Assembly: GCA_006503535.1 (NCBI GenBank)
Contig: QYRS01000004.1
Location: 2,728,001-2,792,000 of the forward strand
Origin: Arthrinium phaeospermum
Lineage: Eukaryota; Ascomycota; Sordariomycetes; Amphisphaeriales; Apiosporaceae
Direction of reading: 5' to 3'
Length of the DNA stretch: 64,000 nucleotides
Below are positions 37,363 to 48,826 of the stretch, one piece after another (positions within the stretch are counted from its first letter, which is position 1; every line of letters starts with the position of its first letter). Below the pieces are notes generated by a model. The model ran no database searches, had not been told where the DNA came from, and was given only the letters and a program-made list of their open reading frames with translations. The position numbers and the translations under genes were made by a program.

Positions 37363-38899
37363 ATGAAGCCCAAGAAACCAATCGAGCTCGATGGCCGCAC
37401 CGGAGAAGGTGGGGGCCAGTTGGTCCGCATCTCCGTCGCTCTAGCGGCCGTGACATCGCAGCCGATCCGCATCACGCATGTACGTGGCAACCGTGCCGGT
37501 GGCCGTGGAGGAGGTAGGTATAACAATAGGCACAACATCATCCCCTCACTTCCTATGGCACACATTCAAAGCAAACCATGGCGGTCACCATCGTCTATTT
37601 CTGAGACCAAGAATTTATATATTCACATGGCAAGAAGAATTAAGAAGTAACTAACACCCTCTACCAGGACTCAAATCTCAACATGTAGCCAGCATCAAAT
37701 GGCTCGCCGAAACCACTGGCGCCGAGGTGGACGGCCTCTCCGTCGGCAGCCATACCCTAGAGTTCCGGCCCTCGCTCACTCCGGCAGCATCGGCTGCCGG
37801 GCTGCAGCAGAAAGGAAAGCCCATCATCATCACGGCCGACTCGCCCGCCGCCAGCATCATGCTCATCTTCCAGGCGGTGCTTCCCTACCTTCTGTTCGCG
37901 GCTGACAGCGACGGGACCGCCATTGAGCTCGAGTTCAAGGGCGGCACCAACGTCTCCTTCTCGCTCTCGTACGAGTATCTGGACCAGGTCCTACTGCCCA
38001 CGCTGGAGTCGCGGTTCGCGGACGTGCGCGTGGAGCGCCGGCTGCTGCAGCGCAGCTGGAGCACAGGGTCGAGCCGCATGGGCAGCGTCTGGTTCCGGGT
38101 CCACCCCCTACCGCTGGGCCAGCCCCTGAAGCTGAAAGAAGCAAAGCCCGAAGATGGCACGTCGACGTCGACGACTGTTGCTGTTGCCAAGGACAAAGAG
38201 CTCACAATCAAACGTATCGACGCAAGCATCCTGACCCCCACCGCCCTCCACGCCCCGCTCCAAGACGCCCTGGCGCGGGACCTCGACACCCTCTTCCCCG
38301 GCACCGACCTAAACTTCAAAGTGGTCGAGGAGAGCGGGCACGACGCACGCATGTACGTGCTCCTAGTAGCGCACAATACCGACAACGACGAAGACACTTC
38401 CTCTTCCCCATCCTCCCGCCGCTGGGGCCGCGACTACATGTACGCCAGCAAGCGCAAGAACAAGAGCCCCGCGGCGCTGAGCAGCGAGATCTCGCGCCAT
38501 GTGTCCAAGCAGCTGTACCAGGAAGTGGCGCTGCGGCGCGGTGCCGTCGACGAGTACCTGCAGGACCAGCTCGTCATCTTTCAGGCGCTGGCCGCGGGCC
38601 GGACGAGTTTCCCCCGCGGCGACGAGGACCCGGACCCGGACGAGGACGACGAGGAGCTGACTGGAAGTCTCGCAACCGGTGCTACTGCTGTGGACGTGGA
38701 CGGGGTCGATGCTGCTCTGCGGAATCTGGACCTGGAGGCAGAGAAGAGACTGAAAAGGGACAAGAAGACCGCGGAGCCTTTCGGCGACGGCAGCATGCAC
38801 ACAAAGACGGCCAGATGGGTGACGAGCGAGATCTTGCCAGGGGTGAAGTGGTTCAACAGGGGCAGTGTCTGCGAAGGGGTGGGTATATCCTTCGGCTGA
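37363..38899 (+). CDS. RNA 3'-terminal phosphate cyclase
   Basis: Two exons (37363-37513 and 37668-38899; intron 154 nt, branch CTAAC) give 460 residues. The start [20 protein letters not shown] carries the family's DGxxGEGGGQ motif. Then come [19 protein letters not shown] and the core segments [17 protein letters not shown] and [18 protein letters not shown]. His428 in MHTKTARW is in the position of the histidine that is adenylated in RtcA enzymes (LHTxTA). The reaction converts an RNA 3'-phosphate to a 2',3'-cyclic phosphate using ATP. The true cyclase branch (RTCA) is favoured over the ribosome-biogenesis relative Rcl1 by this histidine. It is about 100 residues longer than human RTCA, with inserts at about 160-180 and 235-255 and an acidic one at about 368-425. 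Confidence 0.92.
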
Positions 38900-39230
38900 A
38901 CCGCAGAAACCCAACTCACGGATGCATGTGCAATTTTATGATACCCGCCCTAGAGCTTTGTCCTATTCAATATCTGAAGAGATGCCTAAACTTAAGGCAG
39001 GCTATCCTCAGTAGAGGGAGAATAACAATGTCTGAACCAAATGCCCTGAAGAAGTCTAGAAAGTACTTCGTAGTGACCCAAACGCCGCGACGCCGATCTC
39101 CATGCCTCTCTGTGACGGGTATCAGGGGCCCAATGCCAACGCAAAAACCCTCCCGCCATAAAAGAATTACAAAGAATACATCGCTATTTGATAATACAGA
39201 AAAAACAACTGTAGCCTTCAAAAACGACTC
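38900..39230. other. Convergent intergenic region
   Basis: 331 bp between the stop codons of the RNA cyclase and the phosphodiesterase genes. 3' UTRs expected; no feature seen. Confidence 0.4.
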
Positions 39231-41683
39231 TCAACTAGACCCCGACCCACCGCTAACTTTATCCCAGACATGGCCGGCCTTATCTTTCAACCAGTCCCAC
39301 AGGTCTGTGATACTCTTGAAGTGATGTGTGTCTTCTTTATCCTCGTTCGGGTGAGGCCTCTCCGGGGGTCCCGTTTCGACCGGGTCGATCCCCAAGGGTT
39401 TCGAGAGACTCGGCGCCACAGGGTCTACGCCAACTGGTGGCGTCGAAGCTGGATTCTGGGCCGTATCGGTAGTGGTAGTAGTAGTGACCTGTTCAGTTGA
39501 GGAGGTAGAGACTGCTGTGGCTGCCGATGCTACTGTTGCCAGAGAGGAGGTGGTCGTCTCTGGATCTTCAGGCTCCTCGATGGCGGGCTCCGCGTCGTGA
39601 AGCCCAACAGGCTTGAGAGGTAGACGGAGGGTTCCGTTGTTCGGCTTTGGTTCCATACCAACGGAATCGCAAAGCATGTTGTATACTTCGATATTTTCTG
39701 GGGAATTGGTCAACAGGTTGTCTTCGGCAGTACAAATATGGGTTTGGCAACTTACGAAACGCTTCAATTTTGCTATTGGGTTGATGGGGGAAGGCTGGTC
39801 CACGGGCAATGAAGATAGCTCGCATCAGGGGATGCTCGTGGTCGTAACCATGCAAGCCGCGGGGGTCATATGCCAGACCCTTGGTTTTGGCATCTTGGAT
39901 GTCGAACTCTTCCTTCTTCACGATGGCCCATCCTGCCTTGGGGATGATCCAGAGAGGGGCGATACGATCGTTCTTGGAGAAGTGGTAGCGCTCCGGCATG
40001 TCCTTGTCCTTGAGACGAACCTCGTAGTTGGGGTTGTCTTTCAATTTGCCGAGTGCTTGCTCGTACAGCACCTGAAGGTCGTCCGGGTTCTTGGGTCGTA
40101 TTCCAACCAAGGGCCAACCGTCGACGTGTGCCACTTTCTCGAGGTCAACGACATCATCAATCTGTACCATGCGATCCACATCGGTCGTGGCCATGCCATG
40201 GTCCGAGACGATGATGACGTTCACAATGTTCGTCAAGTTCCGTTGCTCCAATCCGTGGAACAACTGGTCGAGCATTGCGTCCACATCATTGATCGTAGAG
40301 CGTATTTCTGTGCTGTTAGGACCGTACCGGTGACCGTCGGCATCAACGTTGGGAACATAGGCGGCGATCAACTGTGGCCTCATGTCGCTGACATCAACAC
40401 CGGGATTCTCCATGCCAGGCATATCCAATAGTTCAAGAAGTCTATCAACCTTCTTGGGCAATTTCTCTTTGCCCTTGTAGCGGTCCAAGAAGCTGGGTTC
40501 CATGCCCATGATGTGGGCTTCGCTGCCAGGCCACATGTGGACGGCACTGCGGATACCTTGAGTCTCGGCAGTCACCCAGAAGGGTTCCCCGTCCCACCAC
40601 TTTGCTTGCATGCTTCTTGAGGGATCTGTATAATAGAACTCGGCCTGAAGTTCGGGGTCCCAGAATGTGTTCCCAACGACTCCATGGCTTTCAGGGTAAA
40701 GACCTGTGGCAAGAGTGTAGTGATTCTGCATCTGTTAGCTCTATTCATGGAAGACGATAGAAAGCTGATGCATTAACATGGCAACTTACAGGAAACGTAA
40801 CTGAGGGGAACGAGGGTAGCATGTACAAGGGCGATACGCCTTCCTTTACGAAAGCGTTCAGCCGGGGTGTCAGGCCGCGCTGTAAGAAGTCCGCACGGAA
40901 GCCGTCAAGACTGATGATGATGGTGGTCGGGGCAAAAAGCGCAGTCCCATTGCTGACGAATTTCTGGGTTTCCCGCTTCTTGTCCACGGAAATCTTCCAT
41001 GCGAGCAGGACGAGGAATGCGAAGCCAACGGCAATGAGCGTGTACAGGAACAGCCACCTCTTCCACCGCCTCTTCTTGTCCGTCTTGGAATGCATGCTCA
41101 GGTTTCGGCGGTCGAGCTCGTCGCTACCTTCCCGATCGCTGCTATCACCGGTCGAGCTGCCCTCTTTCATGTCACCCGACTCCATCTCGTACATCAGCCC
41201 GGCATCCTCTCCATGCTGGGCGTCCTGCAGCAATTGGTCTTTCTTCTCTTTCCGCCGCGCCCGGCGTTTCTTCCTCTTCTCGGCGTCGGAGCCGCCGCCA
41301 AAAAGGTTATCGGTCGAGCCGCCGCCGACAGCGTCCAGAGGGCTGTTGGAGCGACTCCGGCGCAGGATGCTGAGCGGGTTGGGGATGGCCAGGTTGCTGC
41401 TGCCTCGTCGCAGACGCTCTTCCTTCTTCTTGGCGCGCGTATCGGCGACCAGCCGGCCCATTTCCTCCTCCTCCATCAGCACCAATCTGTCGCGTGCCCG
41501 TAACTCCTGGCTGTTGCGGGCGCGGGCCAGGACCTCGTCATCTTCGCTGTCGGTTTCTTGCTCGCTCCGGTTGCTGTGCAGGGACATGGCGTCGTCGTCG
41601 TAATTGACGGGCGACAGTAGATAATTGCTCTCGCGCCGTTGGAGGCCGCCGCCGACGATGTTTAGGGGCTGAGGCTTCGACAT
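39231..41683 (-). CDS. ENPP-type membrane nucleotide pyrophosphatase/phosphodiesterase
   Basis: Three exons (41683-40790, 40725-39756, 39697-39231; introns 64 and 58 nt) give 776 residues. A long polar, basic, cytosolic amino region is followed by one membrane span at about 211-229 (WLFLYTLIAVGFAFLVLLAW), so it is a type II protein. The catalytic domain begins TTIIISLDGFRADFLQ, with metal ligand Asp260. The nucleophile Thr296 lies in PSVTFP|NHYTLATG, across the first intron. Later ligands are seen in VDADGHRYGP and VSDHGM. Yeast Npp1/Npp2 are the closest known relatives; they hydrolyse extracellular nucleotides and are induced by phosphate starvation. The carboxyl end is Ser/Thr/Pro-rich, then a Trp-containing tail (DLWDWLKDKAGHVW). 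The ATG at 41683 is the first in frame; the open frame upstream lacks an ATG. Confidence 0.92.
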
Positions 41684-42943
41684 CTTCGCATTAATAAAGA
41701 AGAACCCTTCTTGAGCCGTTGGGGTTGATTCATGACAGGCACATCGATTCAAAGAGTGGATGCTGAGTCGATCTCGTTGAGATACGTATGATTCTTGATG
41801 GACCCTTAGCGACGAATGGCAGGGGAAATAGCGACTGGGGTCAGGGGGTTTCTCCAAAAATAGCTCCGTGCGCCTCCTTACCCTTTCCCCTTAGGCAAGC
41901 GCGAGTCGCCTCTGACCCCCAATGATACAGCTTGACAGCAAGTAAGACCTTCCTTCCCTCGAAACTAGTGACGGAGTAAAAACGGTATCCATGTGGGAAA
42001 TTATCCGGGGACAGAATACTGGAATAAACCACATTAATATTGTAATAGCCCCTTCTTTTTGTAAGGCGCAGGTGCAGTGGGGGGCTTTCATTGTTGGTAT
42101 CAGAAGAGCACCATTGGACATACTTGACTGTTTGGCAAAGCCAGTAGCAGCTCCCATTCACTGCAAGAATGTTCTCGCAAAAGGATTAACAGGATTGACT
42201 TGGGTTATAAGAAAAAATGAAGGAACTTTGCTTAAAATCTGCTTTCTAGCAGGTAGGTGTAAAGCCATGGCCGTCTGTCTATGTACCTTGCGACATCTGG
42301 AGGCCAGGTGTTTTGCACAACAACGGTCAATCCTACGCCGAGCCAAGTTGGGTTAGACGGCATGACAATAGGAGTACGGTCAGCTATGGAAATCTCATGG
42401 TGTCACATCTGATCATATATAACAAGAAGCACGCGTGCCCGAATCGAATCGAATCCCAAGAGGTGCCAAGGAATGACTGTGTGCTGCTCTGCTGTCATTC
42501 ATTTCTAACTGTACCTATATATCCAGTACATTCATGATGATAGGGGAGAGCGGAATCTATGTAGGCCGGTAGAGAGTCAAAATGCGAGATTCTGCTTTCA
42601 GGCCCTTGTTAAGTATTAGGTTGTGTAATGTTCATCTGTTGTTCGACCCGCACCTTCAACAGTGCCCTTCCGAGCCTCCGAGCTATAGCAGGCGGGAAAC
42701 TTGATCTAATAAACCACATCTTACTTCTCGTGGCGTAGATATTATATCGGACTTGACTCCCTTGAGAGCAGTGATAGAATCACCATGGATCTCCTGCTAC
42801 CGGCAGGATTGTCGTCGGGTTCATTGTGGCCAAAGAGAACCACATGGTAGGCCACGTTTGATGTGAAGCGCAGTTTCCATCTCCTGAGCATCCGCGGGGC
42901 TCCCCATGGATATGCTGAGCCCTAGGGTCGACCAGCTTCATAC
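41684..42943. other. 1.3-kb intergenic region
   Basis: Upstream of the phosphodiesterase and downstream of the next minus-strand gene. It contains (gaatc)-type short tandem copies near 42,436-42,452 (cgaatcgaatcgaatccc). No gene recognised. Confidence 0.4.
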
Positions 42944-43699
42944 TTATGATGGCTCTGTGACATGAATTTCGTGTTGTATGGCGGAAATGGGTTCCGCATT
43001 CGCCTCAGCATCTACTTTCTGTCTCCTCTCTTCACTCGAATCAACCATTTTCCGCAACATGACCATTCTCTTCTCGAATTCGTCCACAATAGTAGAATAG
43101 CTCTCGTTGTCCTTCTCCCTCTGAGAGCTTCCTATACTACTGCCGGAACCGGATCCCTGTCCGCTCCTATTGGAAAGCCTCAACTCGCTTTCCGTGCCGA
43201 TGGATGATGCAGCCTCGATACCGTCAATCCTCAGCATCAGCCTATCGGACTTATGGGAGGTCGCGGCAGGGTCACTCGTATTGGGGCCCTCGGCTTCGGA
43301 TGGTGGGGTTATCCGGCTTAGTTGCGCGTCGACAACAGCCCAAGACGGCGAGAGGCTGGACGCCCAAGACACTTTGTAGCCGCCCTCGGCATCGGGCTCG
43401 ACATCCAGGAGCACCGCCCGGTTGCGAGACTTGGGATCTGATGTAGACTCGTCCACATTCAGCCCGTGCTGTTGCGCGAGGGCTTGCGATAGAATGTCGG
43501 GGTCGTCATCATTGAAGATGTAATGAACGTGCGGGTGATGCGTTGTCCGCGTTGATGCGTTGGTTACGAGCGTGTAGATGGGCGCGAAAGGCGGGCTTTG
43601 CTGCTGTGCATCTTGCTCGTGCTCGTCGGCGGTAGGGATTCCTGGGGAGGAAGGCTGCAGCTCGTGGGTGGGCGAAGTCGCATAAGCGGGATCCGTCAT
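42944..43699 (-). CDS. Uncharacterised conserved-looking fungal protein, 251 aa
   Basis: A single exon from the ATG of MTDPAYATSPTHELQ. A segment at about 38-65, PPFAPIYTLVTNASTRTTHH continuing to HVHYIFNDDDPDIL, looks like a conserved core. It is followed by VLLDVEPD and KVSWASSLSPSWAVVDAQLS. The carboxyl end is charged and helical (DEFEKRMVMLRKMVDSSEER), possibly a short coiled coil, preceded by a Ser/Gly-rich linker. No signal peptide, membrane segment or named domain is recognised. I believe proteins with this core are widespread in filamentous ascomycetes, but I cannot name a function. The frame stays open upstream without an ATG, so this start is the natural one. Confidence 0.7.
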   Translation of the reverse strand: MTDPAYATSPTHELQPSSPGIPTADEHEQDAQQQSPPFAPIYTLVTNASTRTTHHPHVHYIFNDDDPDILSQALAQQHGLNVDESTSDPKSRNRAVLLDVEPDAEGGYKVSWASSLSPSWAVVDAQLSRITPPSEAEGPNTSDPAATSHKSDRLMLRIDGIEAASSIGTESELRLSNRSGQGSGSGSSIGSSQREKDNESYSTIVDEFEKRMVMLRKMVDSSEERRQKVDAEANAEPISAIQHEIHVTEPS

Positions 43700-44985
43700 C
43701 TTGTCGAATTGTCGGGCGGCAAGAATCAGAGGGGCGACGTAAATGTGGATGCGGCGACTAGGCAGTTGTTGGTGATGGGGAGGAAAGCGGCAAAAGGATG
43801 CTGGGCTGAGCAATGGTATTGGCGCATCATGACTCCAGCTCTAAGGTTTACATTTGGAAAGGAAGCTTGGGTTGGGAAGTGATGGGTCCAGAAACCAGAA
43901 CAAGTTGCTTGTTGGTTGGATCGAATCGGACTGGAGGGAACGAGAAGAAGCGACACGAAACGCGTGCTGTGCAATCAATGCAAGTCAACCTTGAAGTAAC
44001 GTATTGGAGCTGCAGTAGCTCGTTGCACAGCAGGGTAGGCCAGAACTGATCGCCCTCTAGGCTGTCGGTGCTGCCCTGTCTGGGCTGCTTTTAGTGCCGT
44101 CATTCACGAACTGCGGAGAGACCGAGTGGGTTCATTAAGAAGCTGGGCGGGAGCTTCTATCTTATCGCTTCGTGGGGCAAAGTCGCCGGCTCGAGAGCTC
44201 CCTGCTTATTGGTAGCCCGTGTAACACCAGACCGCAGAACATCTAGGTACTTGAAATATTCATGATTACTTCTTTTCCGAGACAGGCAAGGTACTGCATT
44301 TTAGTCATCCTCATAATGCGCTGGGGTAGAGAAGAAACGCTGAGATCCCCATGCGTACTGATTCTCCCCGTGCAACGAAAGGAGGGCAGAACTCTGCTTG
44401 GCTGTGCCCCTTTCATGGGATACTCCCTTCCCTAAGTACATGCAGGTAGGTATTCATATCTGGCTAGCACAACCATTTGCTGTCCTGTCAGCTCTTAGAA
44501 GGCAGCTTCTCCCGAAGAGATCATAAATCTCAAACCGACTTAGTAGTACATGCTTAGTGGCCCTATTCCTATGTCTTTTAATCCGACACAGGAAAGCCGT
44601 ATTGTACCCACCACGAATACCCCCCACTGGTGGTTTGATGGCTGCCCGCGAAAGCGAGATCATGCTTGCTCGTGTTAGGGGCACCAATACTATCCATAAT
44701 GCCATTTCGCAGGTCCATATCGAAAACTCACTTGTCTGCTCGCTTATCGCGACTTCCGTAAGGTAACTCTGGCCCCATACAGTAGTCAAGCAGGTCGCAC
44801 TGAGCGACAGGTCTTTTTCGTGAGTATGTAGAGAGCAGCGGCTAGACAGGTACAGCCCGAGTCTGTACAGGCTGAACGTGGCCATCTCACTCTAATCCTA
44901 TATCATAGACAGACGTAACATCAGGTTGCGGCTGCTCGAAGACTTTGCCTCCAAAGTCTCCAATGCGTAGTGGTCAAAGGGGGCT
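43700..44985. other. 1.3-kb intergenic region
   Basis: Promoter of the 251-aa protein gene and 3' side of APC11. A minus-strand frame of 143 codons at 44454-44885 has no recognisable features and is not supported as a gene. Confidence 0.4.
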
Positions 44986-45510
44986 TCAGTTGTCGGCCAT
45001 GACCATACCTCCTGGCTGCTGACCTTCCTGAGGCTGTTGATCATGCTGTTGTTCCTGCTGCGGGTCTTCATCTGGACCCCATTCAAACTCTGAGATATAT
45101 GGTCAGCTACACGATTTCAGGGCAGGCCAAGATCAAGATAGAATGACTCACTTTGCCTGCACATCGGACATTGACCTTTGGATGATTCCTGTTTGATCCA
45201 CTCCTGTATGCAGTGCTTCAAAATGTCAGCTAAAATCGATTTTCCCGAGCATGTTCTAGCACTGACCATATGGAAGTTGTGACCGCATTTTCCAGATACT
45301 AATCGTCTATCAGTATTGATCGATCCATGATGCCGTAGACAAGGACGGATTGGGAGTCGGAGACTCACAGAGACTGCAGTCATCTCCAGGATATTTGCAT
45401 GTCGGACAAGTGCCGTCGAAGTGAACTTGGCAGATACCGCATACGTCTTCCTCCGGCAAGTTCCAACGCCAGCTTGCCACTGCATCCCACTGCTTGATCT
45501 TGACCTTCAT
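44986..45510 (-). CDS. APC11: Anaphase-promoting complex subunit 11 (RING-H2)
   Basis: Four exons (45510-45369, 45298-45267, 45215-45152, 45089-44986) give 113 residues. The protein starts MKVKIKQWDAVASWRWN, the diagnostic Apc11 start. The RING-H2 ligands follow in order: CGICQ, CPTCKYPGDDC, GKCGHNFHMHC and CPMCRQ. It is the catalytic RING subunit of the APC/C ubiquitin ligase, recruiting the E2 to ubiquitinate cyclins and securin. Exon 2 is only 32 nt. All three junctions preserve the frame, with donors GTGAGT, GTCAGT and GTGAGT. After the RING a Gln-rich tail (PQQEQQHDQQPQEGQQ) adds about 30 residues to the usual 84 of human APC11. It is divergent to the sulfurtransferase gene. Confidence 0.95.
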
Positions 45511-46542
45511 AATGGCCAAGCGAGAGCTGTAGCGAGGAGAAGGAGTAGGGGGTAACCTCGGAAAGTGAACGTTTGGTCGTACACGACGATAACGCTGTTC
45601 ACAGCACCATAAACAAGTTATTTACTTTGGGATGTTCCAGCCAGCGATCGTTGGATAGGTGCTCTTGGTGAACAAGGATATCGGGCACATAACAGACTTC
45701 CAAGCACATGCGAAGTTGCAGTGAAAGTGAGCCCGCATGGATTCCAGCTACTGGTCAATCTAACAGCAGGCTCCATCCACCATCATCCAGGGAAGCATGC
45801 TGCGCTAAGCCTGATGCGCCATAGTTTGATCCCCCAGCTCTGAGCTCCAGCAGCTGCACGTTTGCAGCTCCGCTCCATTGGGGCTTCGGCTTCCTATCAA
45901 TTCCTATCAATGCTGCATCCATGTTTGGATGTGCATGTGGTCAACAAAGATTCATCGCTTATCGGCAACTGCGATTTTGCAGGAAGAGAGAGAGAGAAAG
46001 AACTCCATATGCCCTGCCCATGTCCTGTTTAATTTAACAAGCTAAACAAAGAGAAAAACAGGTGGCATAGAATACTACGTCACTTTTCTTGCATCGATGC
46101 TAGTAGCAGTCCTCATCCCGAGAAAGAATTACGCAAGTGATACAAATTCGTCCAATAGAACCCCCGCAGCCCGATAGCAACCCTCCCAACCCTCTTACTC
46201 CAAATCATTTTTCAATTGTTGGCTGGGCAGCTCGCTTTCGTCCTCCAGCTCCAGCTCAAGCTTTCTGTTGCTGCTCAATTCTACTCTGCGAATCTCAACG
46301 ATCCAGGGACTTTTACTTTTGCCACGAGGCTGCCTATTCCAGTCAAGGTGTCTCCTCCTTTGCCATCACGCCATCTGCGCAGAAAATTGCCAAGGCAATT
46401 GCTTGCAGTAGTCAACTGCGACAGTAGGCATTACCGACTTGCACCCGCGGTTTCCGCCACCTAAGAGCCGTTACCGGTCGGAGGAATTTACGGAGGAAAC
46501 AAAACGAAACCCGACGGTGCTTTATTTAAGCAATCAACGTCC
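45511..46542. promoter_or_regulatory. Divergent promoter region, APC11 and sulfurtransferase
   Basis: 1.03 kb between the start codons. It holds a perfect tandem copy of ttcctatcaa at 45891-45910 and an (AG)6 microsatellite at about 45985-45996. A CT-rich region at about 46,230-46,390 precedes the sulfurtransferase and probably belongs to its leader. Confidence 0.4.
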
Positions 46543-47610
46543 ATGGCCACTGTCGCAATGTTTCGCTCGCCAGCAATGGTGCGGCATACATCCAAGATCT
46601 TTGCGGGGTCCAAATTCACGATGTCGCGACGAAACCTCTCTTCCTATATTGTCACGCCCAAAGAGCTGGCCGAGGCGCTCAAGAAGAGCCCTCCTTCTCC
46701 GATCAGTCCCGAGCCACGTGTGATCCCACTCTGTGCAGCTTGGTTCCTTCCCAACGATGAGCGCAAAGGCATCCAGGTCTTTGTTGAGAAACGCATCCCG
46801 AAAGCCAAGTTTTTCGATCTCGATAAGGTCATCGACAAGCGCAGCCCGTACCCGCACATGTTACCAAGCGCGAAAGACTTCGCAGCTGCTATGAGCGAGC
46901 TCGGTATCAGGAAGGATGACACAGTTGTGGTGTATGATACGAAAGAGTTGGGCATGTTCAGCGCGCCACGAGTTGGTTGGACTCTCAAGGCTTTTGGCCA
47001 CGCCAAGGTTCATATTCTGAACAACTTCAAGCTGTGGGTCGATGAGGGTCACCCTACAGAGAGCGGCGAGCTCTACAGTGTCGAGTGCAGTGCATATCCG
47101 ATCCCTAAGTCCGATCCCGAGGATAAGGTGGCTAGCTTCGAGGAGGTGAAGGAGGTTGCCTTGGATTACAACAAGGAGGGTGCGGAGGGAGTGCAGATCT
47201 TGGATGCCAGACCAGAGGGGAGGTTCAACGGTACTGCGCCTGAACCGAGAGAGGGTCTGTCCTCCGGTCACATGCCCGGCGCGATCAACATACCATTTAG
47301 CGCTGTACTGGATCCTCAAACCAAGGCTTTCTTGCCGGTTGATCAGCTAAAGAAGCTATTCCAAGAAAAGGGAGTCGATCCGGAGAAGCCAGTTATCTCG
47401 TCATGTGGCACTGGAGTTACTGCTGTTGTCATCGACACAGCACTTGAGATGGCAAACTACGGATCTCCCGAGAAGCGAAAGGTTTACGACGGCGGTTGGA
47501 CGTAAGTGACCCTCACAGACGACCGTGATATTAGTAGCAACTGACATCAATGCAGGGAATGGGCGCAAAGAGTCACGCCTTCCGAATCTCTCATTCGCAA
47601 GAATGAATGA
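46543..47610 (+). CDS. 3-mercaptopyruvate sulfurtransferase (tandem rhodanese)
   Basis: Two exons (46543-47501 and 47556-47610; 54-nt intron, donor GTAAGT) give 337 residues. The first rhodanese repeat (about 35-175) is catalytically inactive and contains the family features AAWFLPND, FFDLDKVIDKRSPYPHMLP and VVVYD. The second (about 195-325) contains ILDARPEGRFNG, GHMPGAINIPF and the active loop SSCGTGVTA with Cys288. CGTGVTA is the mercaptopyruvate-type loop, in contrast to CRKGVTA of thiosulfate sulfurtransferases. In yeast the counterpart Tum1 supplies sulfur for tRNA thiolation and Moco. The amino end (FRSPAMVRHTSKIF, then MSRRNLSSY) is basic and could be a mitochondrial signal. The downstream Met27 might give a shorter form, an inference from sequence only. 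Confidence 0.93.
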
Positions 47611-48826
47611 ACACGATACCATTTTAGTTGCAAAGCCGAGTTGCAACGGTTGTTGATTTGAACGACTAGATACCCTCCTTACTAAGGAATCCGCGATCCA
47701 TTGTTACGAATGAGCAGCGACGTCTATTCATGAGTTTACTTGTTGGGCACACGGTTCATGTGTCCCCTTGGCGACGCGACCACTCTACTCTCTGCATGCG
47801 AATTGGCCATAATTACGGAATGTTTATATCGGCATGGGGATCTGGGTGCATTTTATGTTGAGGCAGTCTTGATACAGTAAATAGGGGGGCCTGATTGCCT
47901 GCGAGCAGCGAATTGAAGTCAGCGGAACCATTGATTAAATGATGCTTATATCAACCTAGATGCGTTCGTGAATGACATTGAGCATCAATTGTCTTGTAAT
48001 CAATCATATGAAAGTACTATGCCATTTTGACAAGGCACATCCGTGTAACGAACACGATATCATGATGCGACTTCGTACAAGCGAGTTTGTTTTGCTTTGC
48101 CTGGCTCTAAAAGACATATACATTTCATAGTACTGATACCGTACCAGCGCCTACCAGAAAGCATGCGCTTACACCTTCGCTCTCGGTTGGAGGTTGGGGA
48201 CGAGACGAGCTGCGACGAGGAAGCTGGTGATGAGATAGTGAGAGCTCATATACAGGGCATTTTCGCAGTACAGACAGACCCTGCCCTCTCCGCTTGGTAC
48301 ATACAGATCCACGTAGACATTGGAGCCGCGTTGTATCGTGCCGCGTTGTATCGTCACTTCATTTACTAAACGATTCAATTATTTATGTCATTGATCAGCT
48401 CACCTGCGGCAATTGCATGTGGTATTCATGAGATTACATAACCTTTTGAAAGTTCCCATACTACGATTGGTTACAGCCGAACTTGTAGTTGCTAAAGCTG
48501 GCAGCTGCAGCAGATGCCAGAAAAGAAGCCCCACTAAAATCGCGCACAGACCATTCACACCAGGCACTCTACCTAACTTGCTCGAGAAAAATAGCCCTAA
48601 AGGCCAAACCCGGTAGGACCCCGCGGACCGGCGCACAGCTGACATTTTTCCGAGGATTTTCTGAATTGGTCGTTTGGTGTGGACTCTTGCACCCAAGCCA
48701 GGAATTAATTTCGCAACCACGAAAAGGAAGAGCCTACGACCCAGCGCGGCCATTTACATCTCGACAATCCCACCCAGCCAATTCCCTTTTCCCGCCCAAA
48801 CGAATTTACTCGACAAATAAGTCAAC
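47611..48826. promoter_or_regulatory. Intergenic region with the uS5 promoter
   Basis: It holds a perfect 15-bp tandem duplication (gccgcgttgtatcgt) at 48325-48354. About 230 bp before the uS5 start is agccctaa (48593-48600), the same CCCTAA core seen upstream of eS27. No gene is seen in the remaining 1.2 kb. Confidence 0.45.
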
